The position numbers and the translations under genes are program-made. Positions 9,271 to 18,793 of a stretch of DNA of 64,000 nucleotides are shown piece after piece. The stretch lies in NCBI RefSeq assembly GCF_020564625.1, contig NZ_JAJBZT010000001.1:496001-560000 (forward strand), written 5' to 3'. Position 1 is the stretch's first letter. Every line of letters starts with the position of its first letter. The DNA is from Leeia speluncae. Lineage in GTDB: Bacteria; Pseudomonadota; Gammaproteobacteria; Burkholderiales; Leeiaceae. The notes beneath the pieces were generated by a model. That model ran no database searches and was not told the DNA's origin. It worked only from the letters and a program-made list of their open reading frames with translations.

Positions 9271-11025
9271 TTACTTCTTACGAACAGGAGGAAGGTCTGT
9301 ACAACTACCTTCAAATGCTTCTGCCGCTAAACCAACCGACTCGCCCAAGGTTGGGTGTGGGTGGATAGTTTTGCCGATATCAACAGCATCTGCACCCATT
9401 TCAATCGCAAGACAAACCTCACCAATTAAATCACCTGCATGCGTACCAACAATACCGCCACCAATAATTTGGTGAGTATTCGCATCAAAAATTAACTTGG
9501 TAAAGCCTTCGTCACGACCGTTCGCAATCGCACGGCCACTCGCCGCCCATGGGAACACGCCTTTTTCGTACTTCACGCCCTGCGCTTTACACTGCTCTTC
9601 GGTCATGCCTACCCATGCTACTTCAGGGTCGGTATAAGCAACGCCAGGAATCACTTTTGCATCGAAGTACGCTTTTTCACCGTGTGCAACTTCTGCTGCA
9701 ACATGTGCTTCATGTACCGCTTTGTGTGCAAGCATTGGCTGACCTACCAAGTCACCAATTGCAAAGATGTGCGGCACATTGGTACGCATTTGCTTATCAA
9801 CAGGGATAAAGCCGCGATCAGTTACTACGACGCCCGCGTTTTCTGCTCCAATTTTCTTACCATTTGGTGCGCGGCCAGCTGCAACGAGAACCATGTCGTA
9901 TCGCTGAGGTTCTTTTGGTGCTTTATCGCCTTCAAACGTTACCCAAATACCATCTTCTTTTGCTTCAACGGCAACGGTCTTGGTTTTTAGCATGATGTTA
10001 TCGAAACGATGTTCGTTCATCTTTTGCCAAACTTTTACCAAGTCACGATCTGCACCTTGCATTAGGCCGTCCATCATCTCGACAACATCTAGACGAGCGC
10101 CTAGTGAAGAGTAAACGGAACCCATTTCCAGACCGATAATGCCGCCACCAATGATCAGCATTTTCTTCGGAATGAAACGAAGCTCTAGCGCACCAGTTGA
10201 GTCAACAATACGCGGATCTTGTGGGATGAATGGTAGATTTACCACTGAAGAACCCGCTGCGATAATTGCCTGCTTGAACTTCAATACGCGGGTGCCACCA
10301 TCAGCCAAGGCAACAGACAGGTGATGTGGATCAACAAAGGTACCAACCCCTTGAACCACTTCCACTTTACGCGCTTTGGCCATGCCAGCTAAGCCACCGG
10401 TCAGTTTGCCGATCACTTTTTCTTTGTAGCCGCGTAGCTTATCGATATCAATTTGCGGTTCTGCAAATGTGATGCCATGTTCAGCCATGTGGCGAGTCTC
10501 ATCTAGCACTGCAGTAGTGTGCAACAGTGCTTTAGATGGAATACAACCCACGTTTAAGCAGACACCACCTAGGGTAGAGAACCGTTCAACAATCACAGTT
10601 TTCATACCTAAGTCAGCTGCACGGAACGCACCAGAATACCCGCCAGGACCCGCACCAAGTACCAGCATGTCGTATTCACCATCTGCAGCACCCGCAAAAC
10701 TACCAGCTTGAGGAGCCGCAACAGGCGCAGCTGGTGCCGCGACAGGAGCCGGTGCTTCAGTTGGCGCTGCTGCTGCCGTTGTAGAAGCAGAGGCTTCAAC
10801 AACTAAAATAGCGCTACCTTGAGAGACTTTATCGCCAACCTTGATCTTTAGCTCTTTTACCACGCCAGCAGTTGTCGCTGGTACTTCCATGGTTGCTTTA
10901 TCGGTTTCTAGTGTGATGAGTGAGTCATCTACGGCAATCGTGTCACCCACTTTTACCAAAATTTCGATGATTTCTACATCTTTATAGTCGCCAATATCAG
11001 GGACTTGTAGTTCGACTTGACTCAT
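9271..11025 (-). CDS. lpdA: Dihydrolipoyl dehydrogenase (PDH E3) with N-terminal lipoyl domain
   Basis: A 584-residue E3 subunit that reoxidises dihydrolipoamide with NAD+. Residues 1-80 form a lipoyl domain with the attachment Lys43 in ETDKATMEV. A Pro/Ala-rich linker (about 80-110) joins it to the flavoprotein, which has the FAD motif GAGPGGY, the redox pair in GGVCLNVGCIP, the NAD motif GGGIIGLE and the C-terminal HPHPT active-site histidine. Plain E3 enzymes are about 475 residues; this extended form is known from Neisseria and other betaproteobacteria. It is the last gene of aceE-aceF-lpdA, 9 bases after the aceF stop, and surely co-transcribed. Confidence 0.97.
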   Translation of the reverse strand: MSQVELQVPDIGDYKDVEIIEILVKVGDTIAVDDSLITLETDKATMEVPATTAGVVKELKIKVGDKVSQGSAILVVEASASTTAAAAPTEAPAPVAAPAAPVAAPQAGSFAGAADGEYDMLVLGAGPGGYSGAFRAADLGMKTVIVERFSTLGGVCLNVGCIPSKALLHTTAVLDETRHMAEHGITFAEPQIDIDKLRGYKEKVIGKLTGGLAGMAKARKVEVVQGVGTFVDPHHLSVALADGGTRVLKFKQAIIAAGSSVVNLPFIPQDPRIVDSTGALELRFIPKKMLIIGGGIIGLEMGSVYSSLGARLDVVEMMDGLMQGADRDLVKVWQKMNEHRFDNIMLKTKTVAVEAKEDGIWVTFEGDKAPKEPQRYDMVLVAAGRAPNGKKIGAENAGVVVTDRGFIPVDKQMRTNVPHIFAIGDLVGQPMLAHKAVHEAHVAAEVAHGEKAYFDAKVIPGVAYTDPEVAWVGMTEEQCKAQGVKYEKGVFPWAASGRAIANGRDEGFTKLIFDANTHQIIGGGIVGTHAGDLIGEVCLAIEMGADAVDIGKTIHPHPTLGESVGLAAEAFEGSCTDLPPVRKK

Positions 11026-11034
11026 GCGGCCCCC

Positions 11035-12690
11035 TTATAGCATTACGCGACGGAAATCGGTCAAGATCTGGCCGAAATACGCATTAAAGCGAGCAGCTTC
11101 AGCACCGTCAATGACACGGTGATCCCAAGAAAGGCTCAGTGGTAGCATCAAACGTGGAACAAACTGTTTGCCATCCCAAACCGGCTTGGTCGAAGACTTA
11201 CATACGCCCATAATTGCTACTTCAGGAGCATTGATAATTGGTGTGAAGTAAGTGCCACCAATACCACCTAAGCTAGAGATGGAGAAACAACCACCTTGCA
11301 TTTGCTCAGGTTTTAGTTTGCCATCACGCGCTAGTTTCGCTAGGTCACCCATTTCTTTAGCGATTTCAAAGACACCTTTTTTATCTGCATCTTTAATCAC
11401 CGGCACTACTAAGCCATTTGGCGTATCCGCAGCAAAGCCAATGTTGTAGTAGCTCTTCATGACTAGGGTGTCACCATCTAGGCTTGAATTAAAGCTAGGG
11501 AATTTCTTCAGTGCAGCAACGGCAGCTTTAATCATGAAAGCAAGCATCGTAACTTTATTGCCGCTCTTTTCGTTTTCTTTGTTCAATTGAACGCGGAAAG
11601 CTTCAAGCTCAGTAATGTCGCACTCATCGTGGTTTGTCACGTGAGGGATCATTACCCAGTTACGATGTAGGTTGGCTCCAGAAATTTTCTTGATACGAGA
11701 CAATGGCTGTTTGTCGATCGTACCAAATTTGCTGAAGTCAACTTTTGGCCATGGCAATAAATCTAAGCCTACACCAGAGCCAGTTGCCGCAGGTGCTGAT
11801 GCATTGAATGCACCACTTACCACTTGCTGCATAACACCTTTAACGAAGGTTTGTACGTCTGTTGCAGTAATACGACCTTTAGGTCCAGAGCCTTTTACTT
11901 TTGATAAGTCAACCCCTAATTCACGCGCAAACTTACGTACAGAAGGGCTTGCATGCGCTTTTGCGAAACCAGCTTCATCAATTACTGTTGCTGCAGGAGC
12001 TACCTGAGCTGGTGCTTTCGGTGCCGGTGCGGCTTGTGCTGCAACCGGTGCTGGTGCAGCAGTCGGAGCTGGAGCAGGTGCAGCAACTGGGGTTGCGGCA
12101 GGCGCAGCGCCAGAGGCACGAACTGTCAGAATTAAGCTACCTTCAGATACTTTGTCGCCTACATTAACTGCAATCGCTTCTACCACGCCTGCAACGCTTG
12201 CAGGTACTTCCATGGTGGCTTTATCTGTTTCTAATGTAATCAACGAATCATCTAGTGCTACGGTGTCGCCCACTCTTACTAGAATTTCAATGACATCAAC
12301 CGCTTTGTAGTCACCAATATCTGGTACACGAATTTCTGCACTAGCAGCAACTGCTGGTGCTGGCGCTGCAGGAGCGGCAACAGGTGCTGATTCTGTTTTT
12401 GGCGCTTGTGCCGCAGCAACTGGTGCAGGAGCAGGGGCCGCAGCAGAAGATGCTGCGTCAACAGAAAGAATTAAGCTGCCTTCTGAAACTTTATCACCCA
12501 CTTTGACATGGATAGCTGTAATCACACCTGCAGTTGCTGCAGGTACTTCCATGGTGGCTTTATCTGTTTCTAGCGTAATTAGAGAATCATCTACGGCTAC
12601 GGTGTCACCCACTTTCACCAATACTTCAATGATCTCAACTTCTTTGTAATCCCCAATATCAGGGACTTTGAGTTCAATCACAGTACTCAT
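11035..12690 (-). CDS. aceF: Pyruvate dehydrogenase E2, dihydrolipoamide acetyltransferase
   Basis: A 551-residue E2 core enzyme that transfers the acetyl group to CoA. There are two lipoyl domains, with attachment lysines at 44 and 157 in identical ETDKATMEV contexts. Long Ala/Pro linkers follow, then a peripheral-subunit-binding domain (about residues 245-285, HASPSVRKFARELGVD) and the catalytic domain with the active-site DHRVIDGA near the C-terminus. E. coli AceF has three lipoyl domains; here the third is carried by lpdA. The ATG is preceded by a GGAT. The gene lies between aceE and lpdA with short gaps. Confidence 0.97.
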   Translation of the reverse strand: MSTVIELKVPDIGDYKEVEIIEVLVKVGDTVAVDDSLITLETDKATMEVPAATAGVITAIHVKVGDKVSEGSLILSVDAASSAAAPAPAPVAAAQAPKTESAPVAAPAAPAPAVAASAEIRVPDIGDYKAVDVIEILVRVGDTVALDDSLITLETDKATMEVPASVAGVVEAIAVNVGDKVSEGSLILTVRASGAAPAATPVAAPAPAPTAAPAPVAAQAAPAPKAPAQVAPAATVIDEAGFAKAHASPSVRKFARELGVDLSKVKGSGPKGRITATDVQTFVKGVMQQVVSGAFNASAPAATGSGVGLDLLPWPKVDFSKFGTIDKQPLSRIKKISGANLHRNWVMIPHVTNHDECDITELEAFRVQLNKENEKSGNKVTMLAFMIKAAVAALKKFPSFNSSLDGDTLVMKSYYNIGFAADTPNGLVVPVIKDADKKGVFEIAKEMGDLAKLARDGKLKPEQMQGGCFSISSLGGIGGTYFTPIINAPEVAIMGVCKSSTKPVWDGKQFVPRLMLPLSLSWDHRVIDGAEAARFNAYFGQILTDFRRVML

Positions 12691-12741
12691 CGCAAGTATC
12701 CTATACGGGCAGCTTTTTGCTGCCCCGTTGATGTCGTCGGG

Positions 12742-15411
12742 TTATACCAGAGCTGGGTTCAGCTTTTCTGGGTTGATACCGTATTTAGTAATTGCCTGAG
12801 CAACTACTTCACGGCTGATCTTGCCTTCTTTTGCCAATGCATTCAATGATGCAACGGTAATAAAGTGACGATCAACCTCGAAGAAGTGGCGCAATTTCTT
12901 ACGGGTATCAGAACGACCAAAACCATCGGTACCCAATACAACATACTGACCTGGCACATATGCACGGATCTGGTCGGCATAGTTGCGAATGTAATCAGTA
13001 GTTGCAATGAATGGGCCGCTACGAGTTGATAACTGCTCTTCCACGTAAGATTTACGTGGTTCTGCAGCTGGGTGTAATAGGTTCCAGCGTTCTGCATCTA
13101 CTGCATCACGTTTCAATTCGTTAAAGCTTGGCACGCTCCAGATGTCAGCATCTACGCCCCAGTCATCGCGCAACAAGTCAGCTGCAGCAATCGATTCGCG
13201 CAAGATAGTACCAGAGCCTAGTAACTGTACTTTCAGTTTGGCATCTTGTGCACCTTCTTTTAGCAAGTACATACCTTTCAGGATGCCTTCTTCTGCACCT
13301 TCTGGCATTTCTGGGTGGGTGTAGTTCTCGTTCATCAAGGTAATGTAGTAATAGATATTTTCATTATCTTGATACATACGGCGCATACCATCTTGCACAA
13401 TCACTGCCACTTCATATGAGAAGGTTGGGTCGTAAGAGACGCAGTTTGGAATGAAGCCAGCAAAAATATGGCTATGACCATCTTGGTGCTGCAAGCCTTC
13501 ACCGTTCAAGGTGGTACGACCAGCAGTACCGCCTAGCAAGAAGCCACGTGCACGTAAATCACCCGCTGCCCATGCCAAGTCACCAATACGTTGGAAACCG
13601 AACATAGAGTAGTAGATATAGAACGGAATCATTGGCACGCCATGGTTTGCATAAGCAGTTGCTGCAGCAATCCAATCAGACATACCACCGGCTTCGTTAA
13701 TACCTTCTTGCAGAATCTGGCCGCTCTTGTCTTCTTTGTAGAACATCAGTTGGTCAGAGTCTTGCGGGACATACATCTGTCCTTCAGTGCTCCAGATACC
13801 TAATTGACGGAACATACCTTCCATACCAAAGGTACGAGATTCGTCAGGTACGATCGGTACAATGTGCTTACCAATGGCTTTATCTTTAACCAATGAGCCA
13901 AGCATTTGAACAAATGCCATGGTGGTAGACAATTCACGCTCACCAGAAGACTTCAATAGTCGTTCGAAGTTAGATAGCGGTGGAATCTCTAGTTTGGTAT
14001 CAACTGGCTTGCGTGCAGGCAAATAACCACCTAAAGCAGCACGACGTTCGTGCATGTACTTCATCTCTGGGCTATCTTCAGCAGGCTTGAAGAATGGCAC
14101 TTCAGGCAATTGCTCGTCAGATACTGGAATATGGAAACGATCACGGAATTCACGTAGTGAATCGATGTCCATTTTCTTTTGTTGGTGAGAGATGTTTTGC
14201 GCTTCACCCGCACGGCCCATACCATAACCTTTAATGGTCTTGGCAAGAATGACTGTTGGGCGGCTACGTGGGTTGTTTACTGCCTCGTGGTAAGCTGCAT
14301 AGACTTTATGTGGGTCATGACCACCACGGTTCAGTTTCCAGATCTCTTCATCAGACATGGTTGCAACCATGTCTTCAAGTTCTTTGTACTTACCGAAGAA
14401 GTGGATGCGAACATAACGGCCATCTTTAGACTTCATTGTCTGATAGTCACCGTCAACGCACTCTTCCATGCGTTTTTTCAGTAGGCCTTTGCTGTCGCGA
14501 GCTAGTAGCGGATCCCAGTAAGAACCCCAAACTACTTTAATCACATTCCAGCCAGCGCCGCGGAAGTCACCTTCCAATTCTTGAATGATTTTACCGTTAC
14601 CACGAACAGGACCATCAAGACGCTGAAGGTTACAGTTCACTACGAAAATTAGGTTATCTAATTTTTCACGGCCAGCCATAGAGATGGCACCCAGTGATTC
14701 TGGCTCATCCATTTCACCATCACCGCAGAAGCACCATACTTTACGGTTGGTATGTTTAGATAGATTGCGGCTTTCCAAGTACTTCATGAAACGAGCTTGG
14801 TAAATCGCCATAATCGGGCCAAGGCCCATTGAAACCGTTGGGAACTGCCAGAAGTCTGGCATTAGCCAAGGGTGTGGGTAAGAAGAAAGTCCTTCACCAT
14901 CCACTTCCTGGCGGAAGTTGTTCATTTGGTCTTCAGTGATACGACCTTCTAGGAAGGCGCGAGCATAAGCACCTGGTGCTGAGTGACCCTGCATATATAC
15001 AAGATCGCCACCATGATTTTCGTTTGGAGCATGCCAGAAGTGATTAAAACCAACATCGTACAGTGTTGCTGCAGATGCAAAAGAGGAAATATGGCCACCT
15101 AACTCAGAAGAGTTTTTGTTGGCGCGAACCACCATTGCTAACGCATTCCAGCGAATGTAAGAGCGTAGGCGATCTTCTAGTTCATGATTACCAGGAGATC
15201 GTGCTTCTTTGTGAGTTGGAATTGTATTTAGGTAAGCCGTATTTGCTGAGAATGGCAGATAAGCGCCAGTGCGACGTGCTTTATCAGTTAATGTTTCTAG
15301 AATGTACTGTGCGCGTTCTGCACCTTCGTTTTCAAGAACGCTTTCCAGAGCCTCTAACCATTCACGTGTCTCTTGTGGATCTAGGTCTTCGGGCGTGTTT
15401 CCAATTGTCAT
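12742..15411 (-). CDS. aceE: Pyruvate dehydrogenase E1 (homodimeric type)
   Basis: An 889-residue thiamine-diphosphate enzyme that decarboxylates pyruvate and acetylates the E2 lipoyl group; E. coli AceE is 887. Conserved blocks include GDGEMDEPES (ThDP/Mg site), GRTTLNGEGLQHQDGHSH and GTDGFGRSD. An upstream in-frame ATG at 15423 exists, but a good GAGG lies 6 bases before the ATG at 15411 and the upstream ATG overlaps that site. I therefore start at 15411 (MTIGNTPEDLDPQE), which also matches the family N-terminus. It heads the aceE-aceF-lpdA operon behind a leader of roughly 210 bases. Confidence 0.97.
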   Translation of the reverse strand: MTIGNTPEDLDPQETREWLEALESVLENEGAERAQYILETLTDKARRTGAYLPFSANTAYLNTIPTHKEARSPGNHELEDRLRSYIRWNALAMVVRANKNSSELGGHISSFASAATLYDVGFNHFWHAPNENHGGDLVYMQGHSAPGAYARAFLEGRITEDQMNNFRQEVDGEGLSSYPHPWLMPDFWQFPTVSMGLGPIMAIYQARFMKYLESRNLSKHTNRKVWCFCGDGEMDEPESLGAISMAGREKLDNLIFVVNCNLQRLDGPVRGNGKIIQELEGDFRGAGWNVIKVVWGSYWDPLLARDSKGLLKKRMEECVDGDYQTMKSKDGRYVRIHFFGKYKELEDMVATMSDEEIWKLNRGGHDPHKVYAAYHEAVNNPRSRPTVILAKTIKGYGMGRAGEAQNISHQQKKMDIDSLREFRDRFHIPVSDEQLPEVPFFKPAEDSPEMKYMHERRAALGGYLPARKPVDTKLEIPPLSNFERLLKSSGERELSTTMAFVQMLGSLVKDKAIGKHIVPIVPDESRTFGMEGMFRQLGIWSTEGQMYVPQDSDQLMFYKEDKSGQILQEGINEAGGMSDWIAAATAYANHGVPMIPFYIYYSMFGFQRIGDLAWAAGDLRARGFLLGGTAGRTTLNGEGLQHQDGHSHIFAGFIPNCVSYDPTFSYEVAVIVQDGMRRMYQDNENIYYYITLMNENYTHPEMPEGAEEGILKGMYLLKEGAQDAKLKVQLLGSGTILRESIAAADLLRDDWGVDADIWSVPSFNELKRDAVDAERWNLLHPAAEPRKSYVEEQLSTRSGPFIATTDYIRNYADQIRAYVPGQYVVLGTDGFGRSDTRKKLRHFFEVDRHFITVASLNALAKEGKISREVVAQAITKYGINPEKLNPALV

Positions 15412-15860
15412 GGTCTGCCTCATTTATAAGAGTATTACATGCCAGGCACAAGGGTAATGTGCTGGCAGACTCTGCTCCCATCCATTCAACAAGGCAATAA
15501 ATCGCATGCTGGCAACCTTGCTGTCTCCATCCAACTTTTGTTAGTGAGGAATGTCAGGAACCAAGTCTGGTTGGTTACTGACCCATTTATGGAGGCTATC
15601 CACAAATAGGTCCCGCTTTTATAGTGGCTGTATTATCCACAGTCTTTTAGCATGCGTAAAGTGTAATGTTGCTACATAATTTGAAAACGAAACATCCATT
15701 CACTTTTGATAAAATGCGTATTATTGCAGTGCAAAATCGATTTGATCGCAGATATAGCCTAGATTTTATATTTTGTGTGCTAAATATGACTTGTAGTAAA
15801 GTTACATTAATATGACAAATAGGTTGTTTGATTTGTATCAATTTAATCAAATTTGCATGT
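15412..15860 (-). other. Intergenic region and probable leader upstream of aceE
   Basis: About 450 bases without a convincing gene. It contains one candidate promoter (15632-15660) for the PDH operon, which would give a leader of about 210 bases. A short inverted repeat AACCAA-N6-TTGGTT lies at 15559-15576. I see no riboswitch core that I recognise. Confidence 0.5.
15632..15660 (-). promoter_or_regulatory. Candidate sigma-70 promoter for aceE-aceF-lpdA
   Basis: On the minus strand: TTTACG, 17-base spacer, GATAAT (4/6 and 5/6 matches to consensus). Position and orientation suit the PDH operon. Confidence 0.5.
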
Positions 15861-15862
15861 AA

Positions 15863-15895
15863 AAAAAGGTCAGCACGATGAATGCTGACCTTTTT
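15863..15895. terminator. Intrinsic terminator after prfC
   Basis: Perfect 13-bp stem AAAAAGGTCAGCA / TGCTGACCTTTTT with a 7-base loop. On the minus strand it ends in a T-run 20 bases after the prfC stop. Confidence 0.9.
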
Positions 15896-15914
15896 AGATG
15901 GTGGTGGGGTTTAT

Positions 15915-17510
15915 TTAGAGTTGAGCGGCATGTTCGCGAGTGGCATGGAAGACAACATCAGGCCATCTTTCTTGAGTTAGTTGCAGATTAACTCGGCTAG
16001 TAGCTAAGAAGGCAAGGTTGCCGCCTGCATCAACAGATAGTTGGTGCTGTAAGGCCTTTTCGAATTCCGCTTTTTGCTTATTGTCTTTAAAACTAACCCA
16101 GCGAGCTGTCGCTGTGCTTGTGCTTTCAAAAACGGCTTCTACACCATATTCATTATTAAGGCGGCTTGCAACAACTTCAAACTGTAGTACCCCAACGGCG
16201 CCTAGCACCATATCAGAACCATTTAATGGCTTGAATACCTGAACCGCACCTTCTTCGCCTAATTGCTGTAAGCCTTTTTGCAACTGCTTAATTTTTAATG
16301 GGTTACGAATACGTGCTGTTTTAAATAATTCTGGGGCAAAGAAAGGGATGCCAGTAAAAGCCAAGGCTTCACCTTCACTAAAGGTATCGCCAATTTGCAT
16401 GTTTCCATGGTTTGGAATACCGATAATGTCACCCGCAAACGCTTCTTCAACCTGTTCGCGTTCGTGCGCCATAAACGTAACTACTGTATTGGCTGCAATG
16501 TCACGATTAAGGCGTAGATGTTTCATTTTCATGCCGCGTTCAAATTTACCAGAGCACACGCGTACAAATGCGATACGGTCGCGGTGTTTTGGGTCCATGT
16601 TGGCTTGAATTTTGAATACAAAACCAGAGAACTTGCCTTCGGTTGGTTCTACATCACGCTTAGTTGCGTGTCTTGCTGCAGGGGCCGGTGACCAATCTAC
16701 TAGTGCGTTTAGAATTTCTCGAACACCAAAGTTATTAATCGCAGAGCCAAAGAATACAGGCGTTTGTTTGCCAGACAGGAATGCTTCAAGATTAAATGGA
16801 TGAGATGCACCTTGCACTAATTCAATTTCATTACGCAATTGCTCGATTTCCAATGGAAATAGTTCATCTAGCCTCGGATTGTCAATGCCGGAAATTACCT
16901 CGTTTACCAATTGCTGGGCGCTGTCTTGGCCAGCGTCAAATAGTAAGATTTCATCTCTTAGAATGTGGTATACGCCTCGGAAGGTCTTTCCCATGCCAAT
17001 TGGCCAAGTAATTGGCGCACACTGAATTTTTAGAATGTTTTCTACTTCATCTAGTAATTCAAGTGAATCACGTACTTCACGGTCATACTTATTCATGAAA
17101 GTGACAATTGGCGTATCACGAAGTCTACAAACTTCAAGTAGCTTAATTGTTTGGTCTTCTACACCTTTTGCTGCATCGATCACCATTAGGGCGGAGTCAA
17201 CAGCAGTAAGAACGCGATATGTATCTTCAGAGAAGTCTTGGTGTCCAGGGGTGTCTAGCAGGTTAATGATGTGGTCGCGGTAATCAAACTGCATAACGGA
17301 AGACGCAACAGAAATACCACGTTGCTTTTCAATTTCCATCCAGTCACTGGTTGCATGACGTCCAGACTTTTTGCCTTTAACAGTACCTGCTAATTGAATA
17401 GCACCTGAAAATAGAAGTAATTTCTCCGTTAGGGTGGTTTTACCTGCATCCGGATGTGAAATAATCGCAAATGTTCGGCGTCTAGCAACTTCTTGTGCAA
17501 TGATACTCAT
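15915..17510 (-). CDS. prfC: Peptide chain release factor 3
   Basis: A 531-residue translational GTPase that recycles RF1 and RF2 from the ribosome after peptide release. The G-domain motifs are intact: P-loop [13 protein letters not shown] (G1), [14 protein letters not shown] (G3) and MNKYDRE (G4). The length agrees with E. coli RF3 (529). It is monocistronic by layout: the downstream terminator is strong and the upstream neighbour runs the other way. The ATG at 17510 matches the usual N-terminus ([18 protein letters not shown]) and has a weak AGG upstream. Its leader holds an 8-bp inverted repeat (17529-17558). Confidence 0.97.
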   Translation of the reverse strand: MSIIAQEVARRRTFAIISHPDAGKTTLTEKLLLFSGAIQLAGTVKGKKSGRHATSDWMEIEKQRGISVASSVMQFDYRDHIINLLDTPGHQDFSEDTYRVLTAVDSALMVIDAAKGVEDQTIKLLEVCRLRDTPIVTFMNKYDREVRDSLELLDEVENILKIQCAPITWPIGMGKTFRGVYHILRDEILLFDAGQDSAQQLVNEVISGIDNPRLDELFPLEIEQLRNEIELVQGASHPFNLEAFLSGKQTPVFFGSAINNFGVREILNALVDWSPAPAARHATKRDVEPTEGKFSGFVFKIQANMDPKHRDRIAFVRVCSGKFERGMKMKHLRLNRDIAANTVVTFMAHEREQVEEAFAGDIIGIPNHGNMQIGDTFSEGEALAFTGIPFFAPELFKTARIRNPLKIKQLQKGLQQLGEEGAVQVFKPLNGSDMVLGAVGVLQFEVVASRLNNEYGVEAVFESTSTATARWVSFKDNKQKAEFEKALQHQLSVDAGGNLAFLATSRVNLQLTQERWPDVVFHATREHAAQL

Positions 17511-17528
17511 CGATCAAACCTGATAGGG

Positions 17529-17558
17529 TTCAGATGTCTTTTTCTAAGCCCATCTGAA
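17529..17558 (-). repeat. Inverted repeat in the prfC leader
   Basis: TTCAGATG / CATCTGAA, a perfect 8-bp inverted repeat around a 14-base loop, 19 bases upstream of the prfC start. It could be an RNA hairpin or a protein site. Confidence 0.5.
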
Positions 17559-17642
17559 TCATAAATAAAATAATCTAATATTGTACCTTTGTACCTTGGC
17601 TTCTGTCATGTGATGGATGACCTTTCTTTACCTTGGTGTGTT

Positions 17643-18203
17643 ATGCGAAAAAAAACAAACAACAGTCAGTTTAAATTTTATAAACAAATTGTCTTGTTGG
17701 TCCTTGCTGTTATCTCTGCCTTGTTTGGCTGGAATTATCAAAAAACGAGTGGTCAATCGGCGAATGAATTTGATGGCAAGGTGGTGGCGGTATCAGATGG
17801 CGATACAATCCGAGTGCTAACCAGTGCAAATCAAGAAATAAAAATTCGCTTTGCTTTTATTGATGCACCAGAAAAAAAACAAGCTTTTGGGATGAAATCT
17901 AAGCAATCACTATCCGATCTTATCTATGGGCGTATGGTGGATGTTCGTGTGACTGATACTGATCGGTATGGTCGTAAAGTAGCGGTGATTCGTTTACCAG
18001 AAAGTGCCGGTGGATTAGATATCAATCTGGAGCAGGTTAAGCGTGGCTTGGCTTGGCATTACACGCAATATGCAAAAAAATCGCAGTCAAAAGAAGATTT
18101 CGAACAATATGAAGTAGCACAGGAAAAGGCTCAAGCTGCTCGAACAGGATTGTGGTCTGATGTTGAACCCCAGGCACCTTGGGAGTTTCGGCGGCAAAAA
18201 TAA
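17643..18203 (+). CDS. Membrane-anchored thermonuclease-family nuclease (SNase fold)
   Basis: About 186 residues with an N-terminal basic segment and one hydrophobic helix (about residues 15-32), then a staphylococcal-nuclease-like domain. The residues matching the SNase active site are all present: Arg69 and Glu77 in IRFAFIDAPE, and Arg111 in DRYGR. Calcium-binding acids match too (SDGDT). The helix could be an uncleaved anchor or a signal peptide, so the enzyme should act outside the cytoplasm on DNA or RNA. Start choice is uncertain: the frame is open to 17589, and ATGs lie at 17613 and 17643. I take 17643 because it places the MRKK charge cluster right before the helix; no ribosome binding site decides it. 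Confidence 0.85.
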   Translation: MRKKTNNSQFKFYKQIVLLVLAVISALFGWNYQKTSGQSANEFDGKVVAVSDGDTIRVLTSANQEIKIRFAFIDAPEKKQAFGMKSKQSLSDLIYGRMVDVRVTDTDRYGRKVAVIRLPESAGGLDINLEQVKRGLAWHYTQYAKKSQSKEDFEQYEVAQEKAQAARTGLWSDVEPQAPWEFRRQK

Positions 18204-18296
18204 CTGAATTATTCGTTTTTATGTCATTTCCATTTGTTAGATTGGTGTTGATTGCTCTAAAAACCTAGGAAATTTGAGGTAAAGAGGCTATTACAA

Positions 18297-18326
18297 TTGA
18301 AAAGCTATGTCATAATATAGTATAAG
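18297..18326 (+). promoter_or_regulatory. Candidate promoter of the fliE operon
   Basis: TTGAAA, 18-base spacer, TATAAG, about 95 bases before fliE. It resembles a sigma-70 site; I found no convincing sigma-54 or sigma-28 pattern in this gap. Confidence 0.45.
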
Positions 18327-18421
18327 CCTGCAAAGGGTGCGTGGAGATCCGCTTTAAGGTTGCATGTTAATCTTGGTTGGATTGTGTCGATGGAATCTAG
18401 ATTAGAGGTCAAGGAGGAAGC

Positions 18422-18742
18422 ATGAGCGTCAATGGTGTGCAGTCGCTGCTGGCTGAGATGAAATCTATGTCGGATTCTGCTAAGTCGATTTCTCCTGTAG
18501 AAAGCGTCGGGCAAGATGGTCCTGGTTTTGGGAGTGTTTTGCAAAGTGCTTTGCAGCAAGTCAACTCTATGCAACAACAATCAAACAGTGCTCAAGAAGC
18601 ATTTGCTTCCGGTGAGTCTGGTGCGGACATCCAAGATGTAATGATGTCTATGCAAAAAGCGAGCCTCTCGTTTCAGTCTCTAGTGCAAGTTAGAAATAAA
18701 TTAGTTTCCGCGTATCAAGAAGTCATGAACATGCAGGTCTAA
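18422..18742 (+). CDS. fliE: Flagellar hook-basal body protein FliE
   Basis: A 106-residue protein that forms the junction between the MS ring and the rod. The C-terminal half (DVMMSMQKASLSFQSLVQVRNKLV) carries the typical FliE helical pattern with LVQVRNKLVSAYQEVM at the end. A very strong ribosome binding site (AAGGAGG, 18411-18417) precedes the ATG at 18422. It heads a run of five co-directional flagellar genes, fliE-F-G-H-I, with gaps of 51, -4, -11 and 6 bases. Confidence 0.95.
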   Translation: MSVNGVQSLLAEMKSMSDSAKSISPVESVGQDGPGFGSVLQSALQQVNSMQQQSNSAQEAFASGESGADIQDVMMSMQKASLSFQSLVQVRNKLVSAYQEVMNMQV

Positions 18743-18793
18743 CCTGAATTATCTTAACGATTTTGGCAGGATAACCCGACTTTCACTTAATTC

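Noticed and set aside
12279-12461. Open frames in the Ala/Pro linkers of aceF
   Set aside because: They are Leu/Gln/His-rich or Cys/Ser-rich shadows of the GCx/CCx-repetitive linker.
15063-15500. A 145-codon open frame antisense to the 5' end of aceE
   Set aside because: A shadow of the highly conserved aceE coding strand; no translation signal and no recognisable protein.
15559-15576. AACCAA-N6-TTGGTT as a PdhR operator for aceE
   Set aside because: The half-sites are in the opposite orientation to the PdhR palindrome (TTGGT...ACCAA), and no pdhR gene is nearby.
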